Source: Parietichytrium sp. I65-24A
Lineage: Eukaryota > Sar > Bigyra > Thraustochytrida > Thraustochytriidae
Length of the DNA stretch: 64,000 nucleotides
Direction: 5' to 3'
Assembly: GCA_012862575.1 (NCBI GenBank)
Contig: BLSF01000025.1
Coordinates: 372,001-436,000, forward strand
Below, in pieces: positions 1 through 9,330 of this stretch (position 1 is the first letter of the stretch; every line of letters starts with the position of its first letter). The notes under the pieces were generated by a model. That model was given only the letters and a program-made list of their open reading frames with translations, searched no databases and was not told the DNA's origin. The position numbers and the translations under genes are program-made.

Positions 1-494
1 CTTCACTCACGCACTCCGTATAGTATCTAATAGCACCTCCGCTAGCACCCGAGGAATCGCCCACTGCAGACAGTCCGAAAGTAACGCGGGAGAGTGCGCA
101 CACGTCCGCGGACAGGTAAGGTCTTCTAGCGCCGCATCTAACACCCCGTACGCCGCGCACCCGGCGGAGCGACTCCCCAGCAGCTTAGTTTGAGGGAGAG
201 AGAGATAGCCGTCGCGCCGTCGCTCTCTCTGCGGCGCCTGTGCACGCGCAGTGCGCTGGACGACTCTTTTTCGTTTTCGTTTTCTTTTCCTTTTCCATTT
301 TTTTTAAACGCCGCGGACACCCACTAGAAGGTCCTCGGGCACGTACGCGTAACGTAACGGCAGGAGGCAGAGAAGCAGGCGGGCCGGGACGATCGAGGAG
401 TGCGGTAGGCGGGTCGAGTAGGCGGACGTAAGGAACAGAGCGGTGTATTTGACGGGGCTTGTTGGTTGGTCCTTTGGTCCGTTGGTCCGTCGCG
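1..494. other. Left-edge non-coding stretch, leader of the FHA-RING gene
   Basis: I see no convincing coding region here. It contains a purine-rich GAGAGAGAGA patch near 190-210 and a pyrimidine-rich tract around 265-305 (TTTTCGTTTTCG-like). It ends in the presumed 5' leader of the gene beginning at 495. Long minus-strand frames crossing this stretch lack a conserved-looking product and are shadows. Confidence 0.6.
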
Positions 495-1943
495 ATGGGC
501 CTGAACTCGTCCACGCCAGCAGGGTCGGGCAGTGCCTCTGGCGTGACTGGGCGCGAGAGCAGTGCCCACAGAGTGGTGAATCTGCGCGATGCTCGCAGCG
601 TCCGCGCGGATGATGTGGATCTGCTGGACACAGAGGCGCTCACGAGCGCGGAGGAGAGCAGCGCGGCGTCAACGCCGAGATCTCCCACGGAAGGCGGACC
701 ATACTGGTGCGTGATCAAGGCCAAGACACGGCAGCACAGATCCTCGCGGTTCAACAAACGCGTGGTCAAATTTGAGGCGAAACCGGGGTCTTCGTTTACC
801 ATAGGGAGTGGGGATGGGTGCGACTTGCAGCTCTCTGATGATCGTTGCGCTGTGCAAAATGCGCTTTTGGAACCCACGATGCGAGATGGCCTGGCAGGGA
901 TTTCGCTGACGCCCAAGGCGCGCATGTACCAGCTGGTGGGCATGGGGGCGAAGAAGAATATGAGCGAAGCAGTCATTCATGTGGGTACGGTGATCAAAGT
1001 AGGCTCTGTGAGTTTGGAGGTCACTGATACTTGCACAAGCGAGAATGATGACTTTGTGGAGCGATTCGCTGTGGAGATCAATCACAACACGGCCAGGCCG
1101 CTTTCCAGGCGCATCTCGGCTCGCAAGGCGCAAAACTCTGGCAGCAAAAGGGACACAGTGGCAACTTGCGGGAACGAAGCTGAGTCCGAGGGTTCTATCG
1201 AGGGCATGTCGAATGCTGGAGACGAGACTGGACACGAAGACCTCGCGCGAGGATCCATTTCCGACGCATCCGTGGATGACCATGATATCTCAAGCGTAGA
1301 AGATGACGATGCTGACGCCATGTGCTACATTTGCTGGGGCGGCGTGGATGCCGTATCCAGTGATGGTGACGAGGCTGACGGAGAGCACAACGGTGATATT
1401 CCAGGCAAGAAGAAGGCGAACCCTCTGATCCAGAATCCGTGCGGGAAATGCTCGGGAAGCTCGCGATACGTGCATCTTAATTGCTTACTGACTTGGATCA
1501 AGAGTAGCGGCTCTGGCCATTGTTCGATCTGCAATGGACCTCTTCCCCAGCACTTTTCTTCGCCCCCTCCAAACATTGAGTTGAAGGTGGTGCGCCATAG
1601 GCGTGGTCAACAGTGGGTGGGCACCAGACGCTTTCGCCTCAGCTTTGCAGATCGAGACGAGGCGATTATTGGCAGAGATGCCGAGGCTGATGTGCGCCTG
1701 ACGGACAGCTCTGTCGGCAGCAAGCATGCCCGTATCGTCTTCAATCGCGAGACAAGGCAGTTCGAGCTTTCTGACTGCAACTCTCTTGGTGGCACGTATC
1801 TCCAAGTGCGTGGTGCAATGGACCTCGTTTTGGAGACCCCCACGTACTTAAAGATTGGGAGAACGCTTCTGACTTTAAAAATGACGCATAAGAGAGGCAC
1901 TCTCCAAACGATGTTCCATGGCCTCTCATGGAGCAAACGTTAG
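495..1943 (+). CDS. FHA - RING-CH (RINGv) - FHA domain protein, probable membrane-anchored E3 ligase
   Basis: This is a 482-residue protein. The frame is open from a TTG at 459, but the first ATG is at 495 and gives the N-terminus MGLNSS, a match to the N-myristoylation pattern (Gly2, Ser6); this supports the start. An FHA-like region lies at about residues 87-180 (FTIGSGDGCDLQLSDD). A C4HC3 RING-CH zinc domain lies at about 275-350, with Cys-Tyr-Ile-Cys, Pro-Cys-Gly-Lys-Cys, the core YVHLNCLLTWIKS, and a final Cys-Ser-Ile-Cys. A second, better FHA domain lies at about 377-465 (IIGRDAEADVRL, SSVGSKHARI, NSLGGTYL). RING-CH domains are ubiquitin ligases and FHA domains bind phosphothreonine, so a phosphorylation-dependent ligase is inferred. 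No transmembrane helix is evident, unlike MARCH proteins, so a lipid anchor would explain membrane association. Both flanking FHA domains are visible; the first is the weaker call. Confidence 0.85.
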   Translation: MGLNSSTPAGSGSASGVTGRESSAHRVVNLRDARSVRADDVDLLDTEALTSAEESSAASTPRSPTEGGPYWCVIKAKTRQHRSSRFNKRVVKFEAKPGSSFTIGSGDGCDLQLSDDRCAVQNALLEPTMRDGLAGISLTPKARMYQLVGMGAKKNMSEAVIHVGTVIKVGSVSLEVTDTCTSENDDFVERFAVEINHNTARPLSRRISARKAQNSGSKRDTVATCGNEAESEGSIEGMSNAGDETGHEDLARGSISDASVDDHDISSVEDDDADAMCYICWGGVDAVSSDGDEADGEHNGDIPGKKKANPLIQNPCGKCSGSSRYVHLNCLLTWIKSSGSGHCSICNGPLPQHFSSPPPNIELKVVRHRRGQQWVGTRRFRLSFADRDEAIIGRDAEADVRLTDSSVGSKHARIVFNRETRQFELSDCNSLGGTYLQVRGAMDLVLETPTYLKIGRTLLTLKMTHKRGTLQTMFHGLSWSKR

Positions 1944-2506
1944 ATCATTGTGTACTCTACTGTGTTTTTTTTTTGGCTCACCAACCACACCCCTGCTGTC
2001 GTTTTTCCACTCTCTGCAACTTCTGAAACTCTAACTTTATTGCGTACGTGCTGCACCAGCGAAACTATCTCGCTTCCGTATTCCATCGTTTTGGTCCGTG
2101 AATCGGTGGGAATGTCTTTCCCTATTCTCGGAACAGGATTGAACACCACCATGCATCGTCTTATTGAATTACATCTTCGGAGATCTCGTTTTTGGGCCAG
2201 AGAAAAGGCGTTGTTGCTGTCATTTCCATAATGCGAATCAGCAGCTTCTGTACAAAGGTAATTCAATCTACTGAGGTTTTTTCAATTTTTACCAAAGTCG
2301 TTATTTTTTAGAAATCCAAGCATTTTCTTTGACAAAGAAATTCAGGAAACGAACAAGAGAGGCCGCCAAAAAAGGCCTTTCTCTCTCAAGTTTTTACCCC
2401 GTACTAGCTAGTACCATGGAACAATAACACAGTCGGCAAGTGGTCATTCAGTCCATCTAAAGCCACCACCCCTTTAATCAATATTTGAATCGTGTTCGAG
2501 GCTCTA
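1944..2506. other. Convergent intergenic region
   Basis: This lies between the 3' end of the FHA-RING gene and the 3' end of the minus-strand gene at 2507. It holds no supported gene. It contains a T-run near 1964-1974 and the 14-bp palindrome GTACTAGCTAGTAC at 2401-2414, which includes the recurrent CTAGCTAG motif. Confidence 0.6.
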
Positions 2507-3802
2507 CTAGTAGTTGTGCCCTGGCTCTTCTCGCGAATTCTTAAACTCAAACCTTTTTTTCGGGGGCGCTTTCACCCCGAACACTGGCGCATTGTAAATC
2601 GTCGCAGCAGTGCACTTTTTCGGTTCCCTCAAATCCTGTCCATAAGGCAGCAAACTTTGTTCCCGAGACGCGGAACTGAGTTCTACTTTTTTGGTCTTGG
2701 AAAAATGCTCAGCGCACTTTTGAGAAATATCTTTGACGAGATCGTCGCGAGGAATCCGACTCTCTTGGAATTTGACACTTGTACCTGAGCCTACATCCTC
2801 GATGGGCAATGAGGTCCCAGAAGATTGTCGGAGAAACCGCTTCTCACGGTCCGAGCGGGTTTGCTTGCGGAGGTTTGCGATTGGCTTGGCGAGATAATCC
2901 GGCGGAGAACCGTCGAATTCCATGTTAAGGAGTTGCTTTTCAAGTCTTTTCATCTTCTTCGCATCGAGATATGGCGTCTTGTGAAGTTCCTTAGATATTT
3001 TGGAGAATGGGTCGCCGGGCTGAAGCATCGATGCATCTTCGTAAAAGGCAGCCGAGCCGTCCTCTAGTTCATCTGGGCTCTTACACTCAAAGTCGGGCGC
3101 ATTATTGCGGCGCAGAAAACCTTGCGCCGCAGAGGTTCTTGACTTGCCAGATAGTTTTTTGGCCGGCACAGCTTTATTTACGACGTCGCTCTCCACGGCG
3201 GACCGCCTTTGTTTTCCTTGGCGCTTGAGCACATTTGGCGTTATAGGACGCGTCGTGGACATGCCTGTTTTACGCGACTCCCTTTTCTTCTCTATCCAAT
3301 GTGCCTCTTCATCTGCGCCATCGAGTGACGTTCTGGTTGTCGACCGAAACAGAACCCGGGTGTTTACCTTTTCTTCTGCCTCTGCTTCACCATCGTTGAA
3401 AAGTCCCAGGCATTCCTGCAACACAGCGCAAAAGTGCCAGTGCTCCACTTGTCCGCCTCTCCACACGAGCGCACGCAGCACTTTAAACTCCGTGTCAGAG
3501 AGGTGCAAGTCAAACGTGATCAGGTGCTGCCTGAAGGAGGCAAACGATTGAAAGTACACTTGCTCATGGGGAAGATCCTCAAAAAAGTACTGAAGCTCGG
3601 ACTGCCGCAGTGCCGTCAGCGGGCTCAACGCAGAGCGGAGAACACTGGCGGCTCGCTCTTCATTCGTCAGCTCCTTCTCTTCGGCTGTGTCATCACCGTT
3701 TTCACAAGCGTGTGACAACCTCACGTGGGCATGTTTCGGCTCGGGGTCAAGAACTGTTGTGCGCAAACCGATTGCCGAGTCGACCACCTCCCTCTCGTCC
3801 AT
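2507..3802 (-). CDS. Unrecognised basic protein, 431 aa
   Basis: The long open frame extends upstream to a TTG at 3895, but the first ATG is at 3802 (MDEREVVDSAIG), giving 431 residues. I do not recognise the family. An alpha-helical, Leu/Phe-rich segment at about residues 60-140 (SELQYFFEDLPHEQ, HLSDTEFKVLRALV) looks like a small folded helical domain. The rest is Lys/Arg/Ser-rich and probably disordered, with clusters such as KRQGKQRR and KKMKRLEKQ that could be nuclear or nucleic-acid-binding signals. No signal peptide or membrane helix is seen. It converges on the FHA-RING gene. The length of the frame and the ATG start support a real gene; the function is unknown. Confidence 0.6.
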   Translation of the reverse strand: MDEREVVDSAIGLRTTVLDPEPKHAHVRLSHACENGDDTAEEKELTNEERAASVLRSALSPLTALRQSELQYFFEDLPHEQVYFQSFASFRQHLITFDLHLSDTEFKVLRALVWRGGQVEHWHFCAVLQECLGLFNDGEAEAEEKVNTRVLFRSTTRTSLDGADEEAHWIEKKRESRKTGMSTTRPITPNVLKRQGKQRRSAVESDVVNKAVPAKKLSGKSRTSAAQGFLRRNNAPDFECKSPDELEDGSAAFYEDASMLQPGDPFSKISKELHKTPYLDAKKMKRLEKQLLNMEFDGSPPDYLAKPIANLRKQTRSDREKRFLRQSSGTSLPIEDVGSGTSVKFQESRIPRDDLVKDISQKCAEHFSKTKKVELSSASREQSLLPYGQDLREPKKCTAATIYNAPVFGVKAPPKKRFEFKNSREEPGHNY

Positions 3803-4080
3803 GTCGCGCGCTGCTTGAAGCAGCGACACTCGACACGACCTTGCAATCTTATCCCGCGGGCTCTTGGTGGACCGAGCTCCGCATTCCCATGCCAACCACA
3901 GTAGATCCGTTCATGAACTTCAAAGTTCGTTTCTTTTTAATATCTGCTACGGACGACTGGGAGATTAAGGCAGAACAGAGTCGCTGTTTGATGTTCATTT
4001 GAATGAAAATGAACGAAAAAGAAATGTAAAGAGATAGAGTCTGGTCTGAAGAACGACTTTGCTATCCCTTTTTGCGAAAA

Positions 4081-4208
4081 GCTGCTCTCGTGACCATGTT
4101 CTGTTGTCATCATGTCGTGTATTGTCAATTCTTATTGCCGGGAAGCTGCTCTCGTGACCATGTTCTGTTGTCATCATGTCATGTATTGTCAATTCTTATT
4201 GTCGGGAA
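4081..4208. repeat. 64-bp tandem duplication
   Basis: Two adjacent copies, 4081-4144 and 4145-4208, start with GCTGCTCTCGTGACCATG and end with GGGAA. They differ at only two positions by eye (G/A and C/T). The near-identity suggests a recent slippage or unequal-exchange event. No coding frame is supported across it. Confidence 0.85.
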
Positions 4209-5035
4209 CCCGCACTCGTGCGATGAGAACTCCGAGTGAGCGTCTCCGCAACCACAACAGAGTTTAACTCGCGACCCGTAAAGGCTCGGCACTCCACGGT
4301 GCATGATTGCAATTCTCGAGCTTGCAGTGCTCGCCCATGGTCGACCAACACAAGTTAGGAGGCGTAGCATCGTTGGCGGCCAGCGAACAAGTTTTGCTCT
4401 TCGCGGGAGTAGGCTATGGCCCATAGCGTCAGTTGATAACGTAAACCATCTTCGAGAGGAGTGAGGAGGAGTAGTAAAGAGAAAGACCAAGACGTATGGA
4501 AATACCGTTGCAGGATTTTTCGTCCTGCTCAGCCAATGGCACGGAGAATGACGAACGGTAAAGCGCGCATCTGGGGGAGTTCAATATCATCGTGGGGGAG
4601 GGAAGCCTGCTATATTCTTGGCACATTGTTTCCCCAGCCGCTGTTCGCACTGTTGCTGTCACTGCCAGAGTCAGCGTCAGTGTCCTCCTCTTTGCAATAT
4701 TCGCAATGCAGCAACTTGCTTGCGAGGATTGCTGAGTCCGTTTCTATGAATTCCGTCACTCCGTGTCATAGGTGGCCGACCGGTGTAACACGCTGAAAGA
4801 ATCCCTCCACCCACCCTCTGCGTTTCCGGATCCGGATGAACGGAGCAGTTGACGCGGGCCGAAAACAGAAGCAAAAACTGAAACTACAAATAAAATCGAC
4901 AGTGACTTTCACAAATCTGAATTTGAGAGAATTCTGAGCTTGGGGACTCTGCAAAAGTGACTGTGCGAAACAGAAGAGTTGGACTTTGGAAAGTGTTCTT
5001 GACAGCGAGATAGTAAGTAAGACCACAGCAGGATT

Positions 5036-5060
5036 CCGAATTCAGAATTCAGAATTCGGA
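5036..5060. repeat. (TCAGAAT)n EcoRI-site-rich microrepeat
   Basis: Three GAATTC units spaced by a 7-bp period (GAATTCA) form an almost perfect palindrome flanked by CCG and CGG. Similar TCAGAATTC arrays occur at 47897-47924, 60881-60918 and 61181-61196. Confidence 0.6.
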
Positions 5061-5708
5061 GCACAACAAGTTCCTTGCAACCTGCCAAGCCAATCGCAGC
5101 AAGCCAAGCTCACAGAGACTGACTGACTGACTGACTGTTGTCACTGTTGCCACTGTCAGGCGTGTTGTCAGTGCAATCAGTGCGATCAGCGCGGTAAGCG
5201 CAGTCAGCGTAGTCAGGTGCGGTGCCTCTGTGAAGCGCGTCGTAGTGCACTCTTATCGATGCCGGTACCCTGCGACCCTTACGTTGCGCTGGCGCCCCGC
5301 TTAGCCTTCGAAACGGAAACCTGTGCGAGCGTAGTCGCGCTAGCGAGCTCTTACCAAACTGACAACTCCTTCTCACTGCACCGAAGAAGACTTGCTCGGT
5401 AGGCCGTTGCGTGCCGAGCCTTAGTGCTTTCGGAGAGAAGCGCTTACGCTGCTAGCGTGATTGTAACTCGTCGAGTGAGAAGTGCTCCCAGCGGTCAAAG
5501 TCTGCGTCAAAGTCTGCGTCCGCGTGCGTCAGTGCTCGAGCGATAGAGCTTGGAAAGGTTGAGTACACGCCAAGGCCGTCGCAGCTGCAGGAGATAGCGT
5601 GCCAGGAAAGAGTGTCGCCACAACAGGAGTACAAGAAAAGGAAAGCTGCTTGGGCGCTTAGTTCGCGCGGTGGTTTGCTGCTGACAGTTGCGTGGTTCGT
5701 TGACCAAG

Positions 5709-6713
5709 ATGCCGCTCTCTCTCGATGATTTCACCGTGGGCGTAACCCTGGGAACGGGCTCGTTCGGGCGCGTGAGGTTCGCCAATTATAAGTCCAATTC
5801 CTCCGTTCCGTGCGCGATCAAGATGCTCAAGAAGGAGGAGATTGTCAGACTTCAGCAGGTGGAGCACATGCTTGCCGAGAAAGCGATTTTGGAGTCCATC
5901 AGCAAGGGATCTGACGGGCTCTCCACACACCCGTTCATCGTGAATCTGTATGGAACTTTCCAGGACGACAGCTTTTTGTACATGGTACTCGAGTATGTGA
6001 ACGGAGGCGAGTTCTTCACCCATCTTCGGAGAATCGGGCACCTCGAGAATAATGCAGCAAAGTTCTACTGCGCGTCGGTGACCTTGATCTTCATGCATCT
6101 CCACAAGGACGACATCATTTATCGCGATCTCAAGCCAGAAAACCTTCTTTTGGATTATCGTGGGTACCTCAAGATTACTGACTTTGGCTTCGCAAAGAAA
6201 GTTTTGTTTAAAACGTACACCCTTTGCGGTACTCCGGAATATATTGCACCTGAGGTGCTTTTGAACAAGGGCCACGGTAAGGGCGTCGATTGGTGGACCC
6301 TTGGAATCCTCATGTACGAGATGCTGGCAGGACAGCCTCCGTTTGTGGACGACGATGCCATGGGTATTTACCAGCAAGTGCTCTCCGGTACCGTGACGTT
6401 TCCAAGATACTTTGACCGCAACGCCAAGCACTTGATCAAAAAGCTGCTGGTTTCTGACCTCACCAAGCGCCTCGGCTGCTTGAAGCGTGGGGGGCAGGAT
6501 GTTGCAGATCACAAGTGGTTCGCTGGCCTCAAGTTTGATGAGCTACTCGCTCGCAAACTTACCCCTCCTATTCAGCCTCAGGTGTCTGGACCAAACGATA
6601 CGTCAAATTTCGATCCATACCCTGACTCGATCAACGAGCCAAAGCCTTACGTCAGCGCTTCTGACCCATTCGCATCCTTTGACTGCATTGTTTCCGACCC
6701 TACCGTGGAATAA
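5709..6713 (+). CDS. cAMP-dependent protein kinase (PKA) catalytic subunit-like AGC kinase
   Basis: This is a 334-residue serine/threonine kinase. The ATG at 5709 is chosen over the in-frame TTG at 5688. Motifs in order: the glycine loop LGTGSFGRV (residues 14-22), the ATP-anchoring Lys38 in CAIKML, the AGC-type catalytic loop YRDLKPENLLL, the metal-binding ITDFGFAKK, and the activation segment YTLCGTPEYIAPE. The Thr of that segment matches the PDK1 site of PKA (T197). The C-terminal tail carries SGPNDTSNFDPY, close to the GPGDTSNFD tail of PKA, and a hydrophobic FASF near the end, which completes an AGC fold. The extreme C-terminus runs about ten residues beyond FASF, unlike animal PKA, which ends at the FxxF. 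By family it is the cAMP effector kinase; no regulatory subunit is in the window. PKG or another close AGC kinase is less likely given the tail. Confidence 0.93.
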   Translation: MPLSLDDFTVGVTLGTGSFGRVRFANYKSNSSVPCAIKMLKKEEIVRLQQVEHMLAEKAILESISKGSDGLSTHPFIVNLYGTFQDDSFLYMVLEYVNGGEFFTHLRRIGHLENNAAKFYCASVTLIFMHLHKDDIIYRDLKPENLLLDYRGYLKITDFGFAKKVLFKTYTLCGTPEYIAPEVLLNKGHGKGVDWWTLGILMYEMLAGQPPFVDDDAMGIYQQVLSGTVTFPRYFDRNAKHLIKKLLVSDLTKRLGCLKRGGQDVADHKWFAGLKFDELLARKLTPPIQPQVSGPNDTSNFDPYPDSINEPKPYVSASDPFASFDCIVSDPTVE

Positions 6714-7017
6714 ATTGCTCAGATCTGAAATTCAGTAAAACATTTTTATATTTCCCCATTCACTGCGGTAGTAAAGATTGTCGAGAAGCAGACCCTTCGA
6801 CCTCCCAGCGAGGCTGTAGTACGCCGACTGCTTTCGATTTTATACGCCGAGATTTCCTCACGTGGGCTTGACTTTGAAGCTCCCACGCAAAGCCACATTC
6901 TCGATTTCTCTGCTAGCTAGTAGTGGAGAGGGCCAAGTAACAAAACGCGTGAAGGGAAATTCTTTTTCTCTTGTGAGTTTGACGAATTAGAGTTTTACAT
7001 GAACACGATCGGACACC
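6714..7017. other. Convergent intergenic region (PKA-like / CTFxP protein)
   Basis: These 304 bp lie between two convergent stop codons. They contain a CTAGCTAG motif at 6913-6920 and otherwise nothing I can name. Confidence 0.6.
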
Positions 7018-9330
7018 TCAAATCGAAAGAATGTTGCGAATTTTGGCCTGCTGCACAGAGGTGCTCGTTCGCGGCTTGAATGTGTAGTCTTCTGGCAAAC
7101 TTCCGTCGTATGTTCGGTACTTTGATTTTGTTCGTTCAGAGAGCTTGAATGGCTGTGGAATGGTGTATGGCTCAGGGTGGATATTGGTAGTGTCTTCCAG
7201 AAATGCTCTTGCTTCGCGTTCTCGCTGTTCTTCGCCAAGACGCTTGGCCAACTCCTTTCGCTCCAAAAACTTCCCGAGACCACGGACTACAACCGGTCCG
7301 TCTGCTTTGGGGATGTTTTCACGGTCGTTTACCTGCGGAGTAAAAGTGCATTCCAAAAGTGTTTCGTATTCCATCTCTCGCTTCTGCTGCAGCAGCTTTT
7401 GCTCCCGAAGACGGCGCTGCTTCTCAAGGGCCTTGATGGTCACATCTGTTGGAGCGCGTGTCGATCGAATCACTTCGGACGCCTGTGCATCTGGCCGCTT
7501 TAGGATTTTTGGACGGAAAGTACAGTCCTTCAGATTTTCATCTTCCATCTGGCTCTTTGCGACCTTCTTAAAGTGTTTGCCGCGCTCATTTCGATACAAG
7601 TCGTCGAAGAGATCTTGACCTGCTTTGTGTGATTCGCGCACTATCTCTGCAGACACCGGATTGATTACTGGCTTAAAATTGAACTGCGAATAAAAGTGCT
7701 CTCGAATCGCATTTTGCAGCTTGTCCTTTCGCATCTGATCTCGTTTGGAGAGCCTTACATAGCGCTCGTCGGCTGTCTCCACGAGACGCTCTGGCTTACT
7801 TTGCATCAATACCCGGTCTGGATCGCTCAGCTTTTTGACTGCCGGCTTGAATGTAGCGGCGCCACCCAGGTCGTGCACCTCGGCCCTTGTCCGCTCCTCC
7901 CGAACTTTTCTCTCGCGTTCGAGAATCTCTTGACGCTTGACAAAATCAACACCTTCGATATTGAATTTTGGGTGCATTTTCAGTATTTTTTCGGAATTGG
8001 CGGAGACCTTGGGTTTAAATCTGTACTCTTGCTCGCTTTGCTCCGCCCATGCCAATTGCCGAGACTTTTTCCGTTCTGCCAGACTGTTGCTCGTACTCAT
8101 CAGACGAGTCACTACATCGCCATGCGGGACTTGGCCTTTTCGTAATGCAGATTCTTGTGCAAGCCGCTGAGACCGCTCTGAAATGGTCGGTTTGAAGGTC
8201 AAGTCCTTGTTTCCGACTTCTATCTCGAGTTTCTTTCGCGCCAGTTTCTCCTGTTTCTCTCGCTGTATCCGGGCGGCTCTTGACTCGATCGGCTCGTGGT
8301 TTATCTGTTTGGCAATCTCTTCCGAGACAAGGTTCACCTTAGGGCGGAATGGTTTCGACTGAAGCTCAGCTTCCTCTAATTCTCGTTTGGCGCGCTCCCG
8401 TGCTTCCCAACGCTGGTTGGCATCTTGGTACAATCGGCGCTCCACGGGGACGTGGTTTCTGTAGGCCTCCCGGATTCTCTGCTGCCAAGCCGCCTTTCCT
8501 TCGTTTGTATCATCGCCGTCTGCGAACGCTGTCATACCGGTCGAAATATCTGGCTTGAACGTACACGACTGACGCAATTCGTCCTCCTCTTTAGACCGTT
8601 TCCGGAGCTCCTGCTTATTGTAATAATCACTTCTTGATTTCGCAAGGCGCTCAAGCCGTTCTTCCGGGTCCTCCTTCTTCAGAGCTTGATAAGTTTTAAT
8701 TTTAGGCCGGAATGTGCAGTCTTTTGAGCGCTCCTTCTCCACTTGCAGCTTGACCTGATCGATACTCTTTCTGTGGAACGGCTTTGATGAAACCCCTGCA
8801 GCGCCCAGAGGCTGACTTTTAAAAGAAGCTATTCTCTCCGCCAGACCTGGCGCACTCGCTTGTGCAGCGGCTGATCCTCTCATGCCTCCAGCACTAGCGC
8901 TTTTCGGCCTCCGCGTTTGGGCTCCACGCTCACCCTTGAGCTGTTTAGCGCCAGTCTCTGGCGAGTCCAGCATCGTTTCTGCGAAGATGCCCTCGTACAT
9001 TTCCGCAGCGAAAGCCGCGTTTCGCCCACTCGAGCCTTCGTCTGCGCCGCAGGATTCCGACTCCAGCTCTCTCTGCCGCCGGCGCTCGATGGCTCTCAGT
9101 TCTAGCTCCTCGGCCAAACGGTCTGCTTCCTCGGACGCTCTCAGAGTGCTCTCGCGCTCTTCCAGCAGCCTTTGGATGAGACCCTCCCTGGCCGTGGGGT
9201 CGCGGTACCTGTTCGTCTCCGTAACCACACCGTCGTCAGCCGCCAGCGCCTCCAAATCGCGGGCCATCAGCTCCTCCGCGCGCCGGATGGCCTCTTCCAC
9301 GTCGTCCACGTCGCCCGCATAGCTTTCCAT
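7018..9330 (-). CDS. Large charged protein with about ten CTFxPxI-type repeats
   Basis: This 770-residue protein starts at the first in-frame ATG (9330, MESYAGDVDD). The open frame runs on upstream only from a GTG at 9696 and through a hexanucleotide repeat, so that extension is treated as leader. The N-terminal third is acidic and helical with likely coiled coil (EEADRLAEELELRAIERRR). From about residue 200 a motif of the form [C/A/Y]-T/R/N-F-K/R-P-x-[I/V] recurs roughly every 45-65 residues: CTFRPKI, CTFKPDI, KPFRPKV, LTFKPTI, YRFKPKV, ATFKPAV, FNFKPVI, CTFRPKI, CTFTPQV and YTFKPRT. The motifs are separated by Arg/Lys/Glu-rich helices. Such repeats occur in large uncharacterised protist proteins; I know of no assigned function. 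No catalytic domain or membrane segment is seen. Confidence 0.75.
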   Translation of the reverse strand: MESYAGDVDDVEEAIRRAEELMARDLEALAADDGVVTETNRYRDPTAREGLIQRLLEERESTLRASEEADRLAEELELRAIERRRQRELESESCGADEGSSGRNAAFAAEMYEGIFAETMLDSPETGAKQLKGERGAQTRRPKSASAGGMRGSAAAQASAPGLAERIASFKSQPLGAAGVSSKPFHRKSIDQVKLQVEKERSKDCTFRPKIKTYQALKKEDPEERLERLAKSRSDYYNKQELRKRSKEEDELRQSCTFKPDISTGMTAFADGDDTNEGKAAWQQRIREAYRNHVPVERRLYQDANQRWEARERAKRELEEAELQSKPFRPKVNLVSEEIAKQINHEPIESRAARIQREKQEKLARKKLEIEVGNKDLTFKPTISERSQRLAQESALRKGQVPHGDVVTRLMSTSNSLAERKKSRQLAWAEQSEQEYRFKPKVSANSEKILKMHPKFNIEGVDFVKRQEILERERKVREERTRAEVHDLGGAATFKPAVKKLSDPDRVLMQSKPERLVETADERYVRLSKRDQMRKDKLQNAIREHFYSQFNFKPVINPVSAEIVRESHKAGQDLFDDLYRNERGKHFKKVAKSQMEDENLKDCTFRPKILKRPDAQASEVIRSTRAPTDVTIKALEKQRRLREQKLLQQKREMEYETLLECTFTPQVNDRENIPKADGPVVVRGLGKFLERKELAKRLGEEQREREARAFLEDTTNIHPEPYTIPQPFKLSERTKSKYRTYDGSLPEDYTFKPRTSTSVQQAKIRNILSI

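Larger units (their letters stand above)
3803..5708. other. Intergenic region with local tandem repeats upstream of the kinase gene
   Basis: No gene is supported in these 1.9 kb; the short frames have no recognisable products. It holds the 64-bp direct duplication at 4081-4208, a near-palindromic (GAATTCA)n patch at 5036-5060, and GACT/GTCAGTG-type imperfect repeats around 5118-5215. A 12-bp unit, AAAGTCTGCGTC, occurs twice in tandem near 5497-5520. The last few hundred bases are the presumed promoter and leader of the PKA-like gene. Confidence 0.55.

Noticed and set aside
185-976. 263-codon minus-strand frame over the FHA-RING gene start
   Set aside because: Low-complexity product overlapping a gene with clear domains; an antisense shadow.
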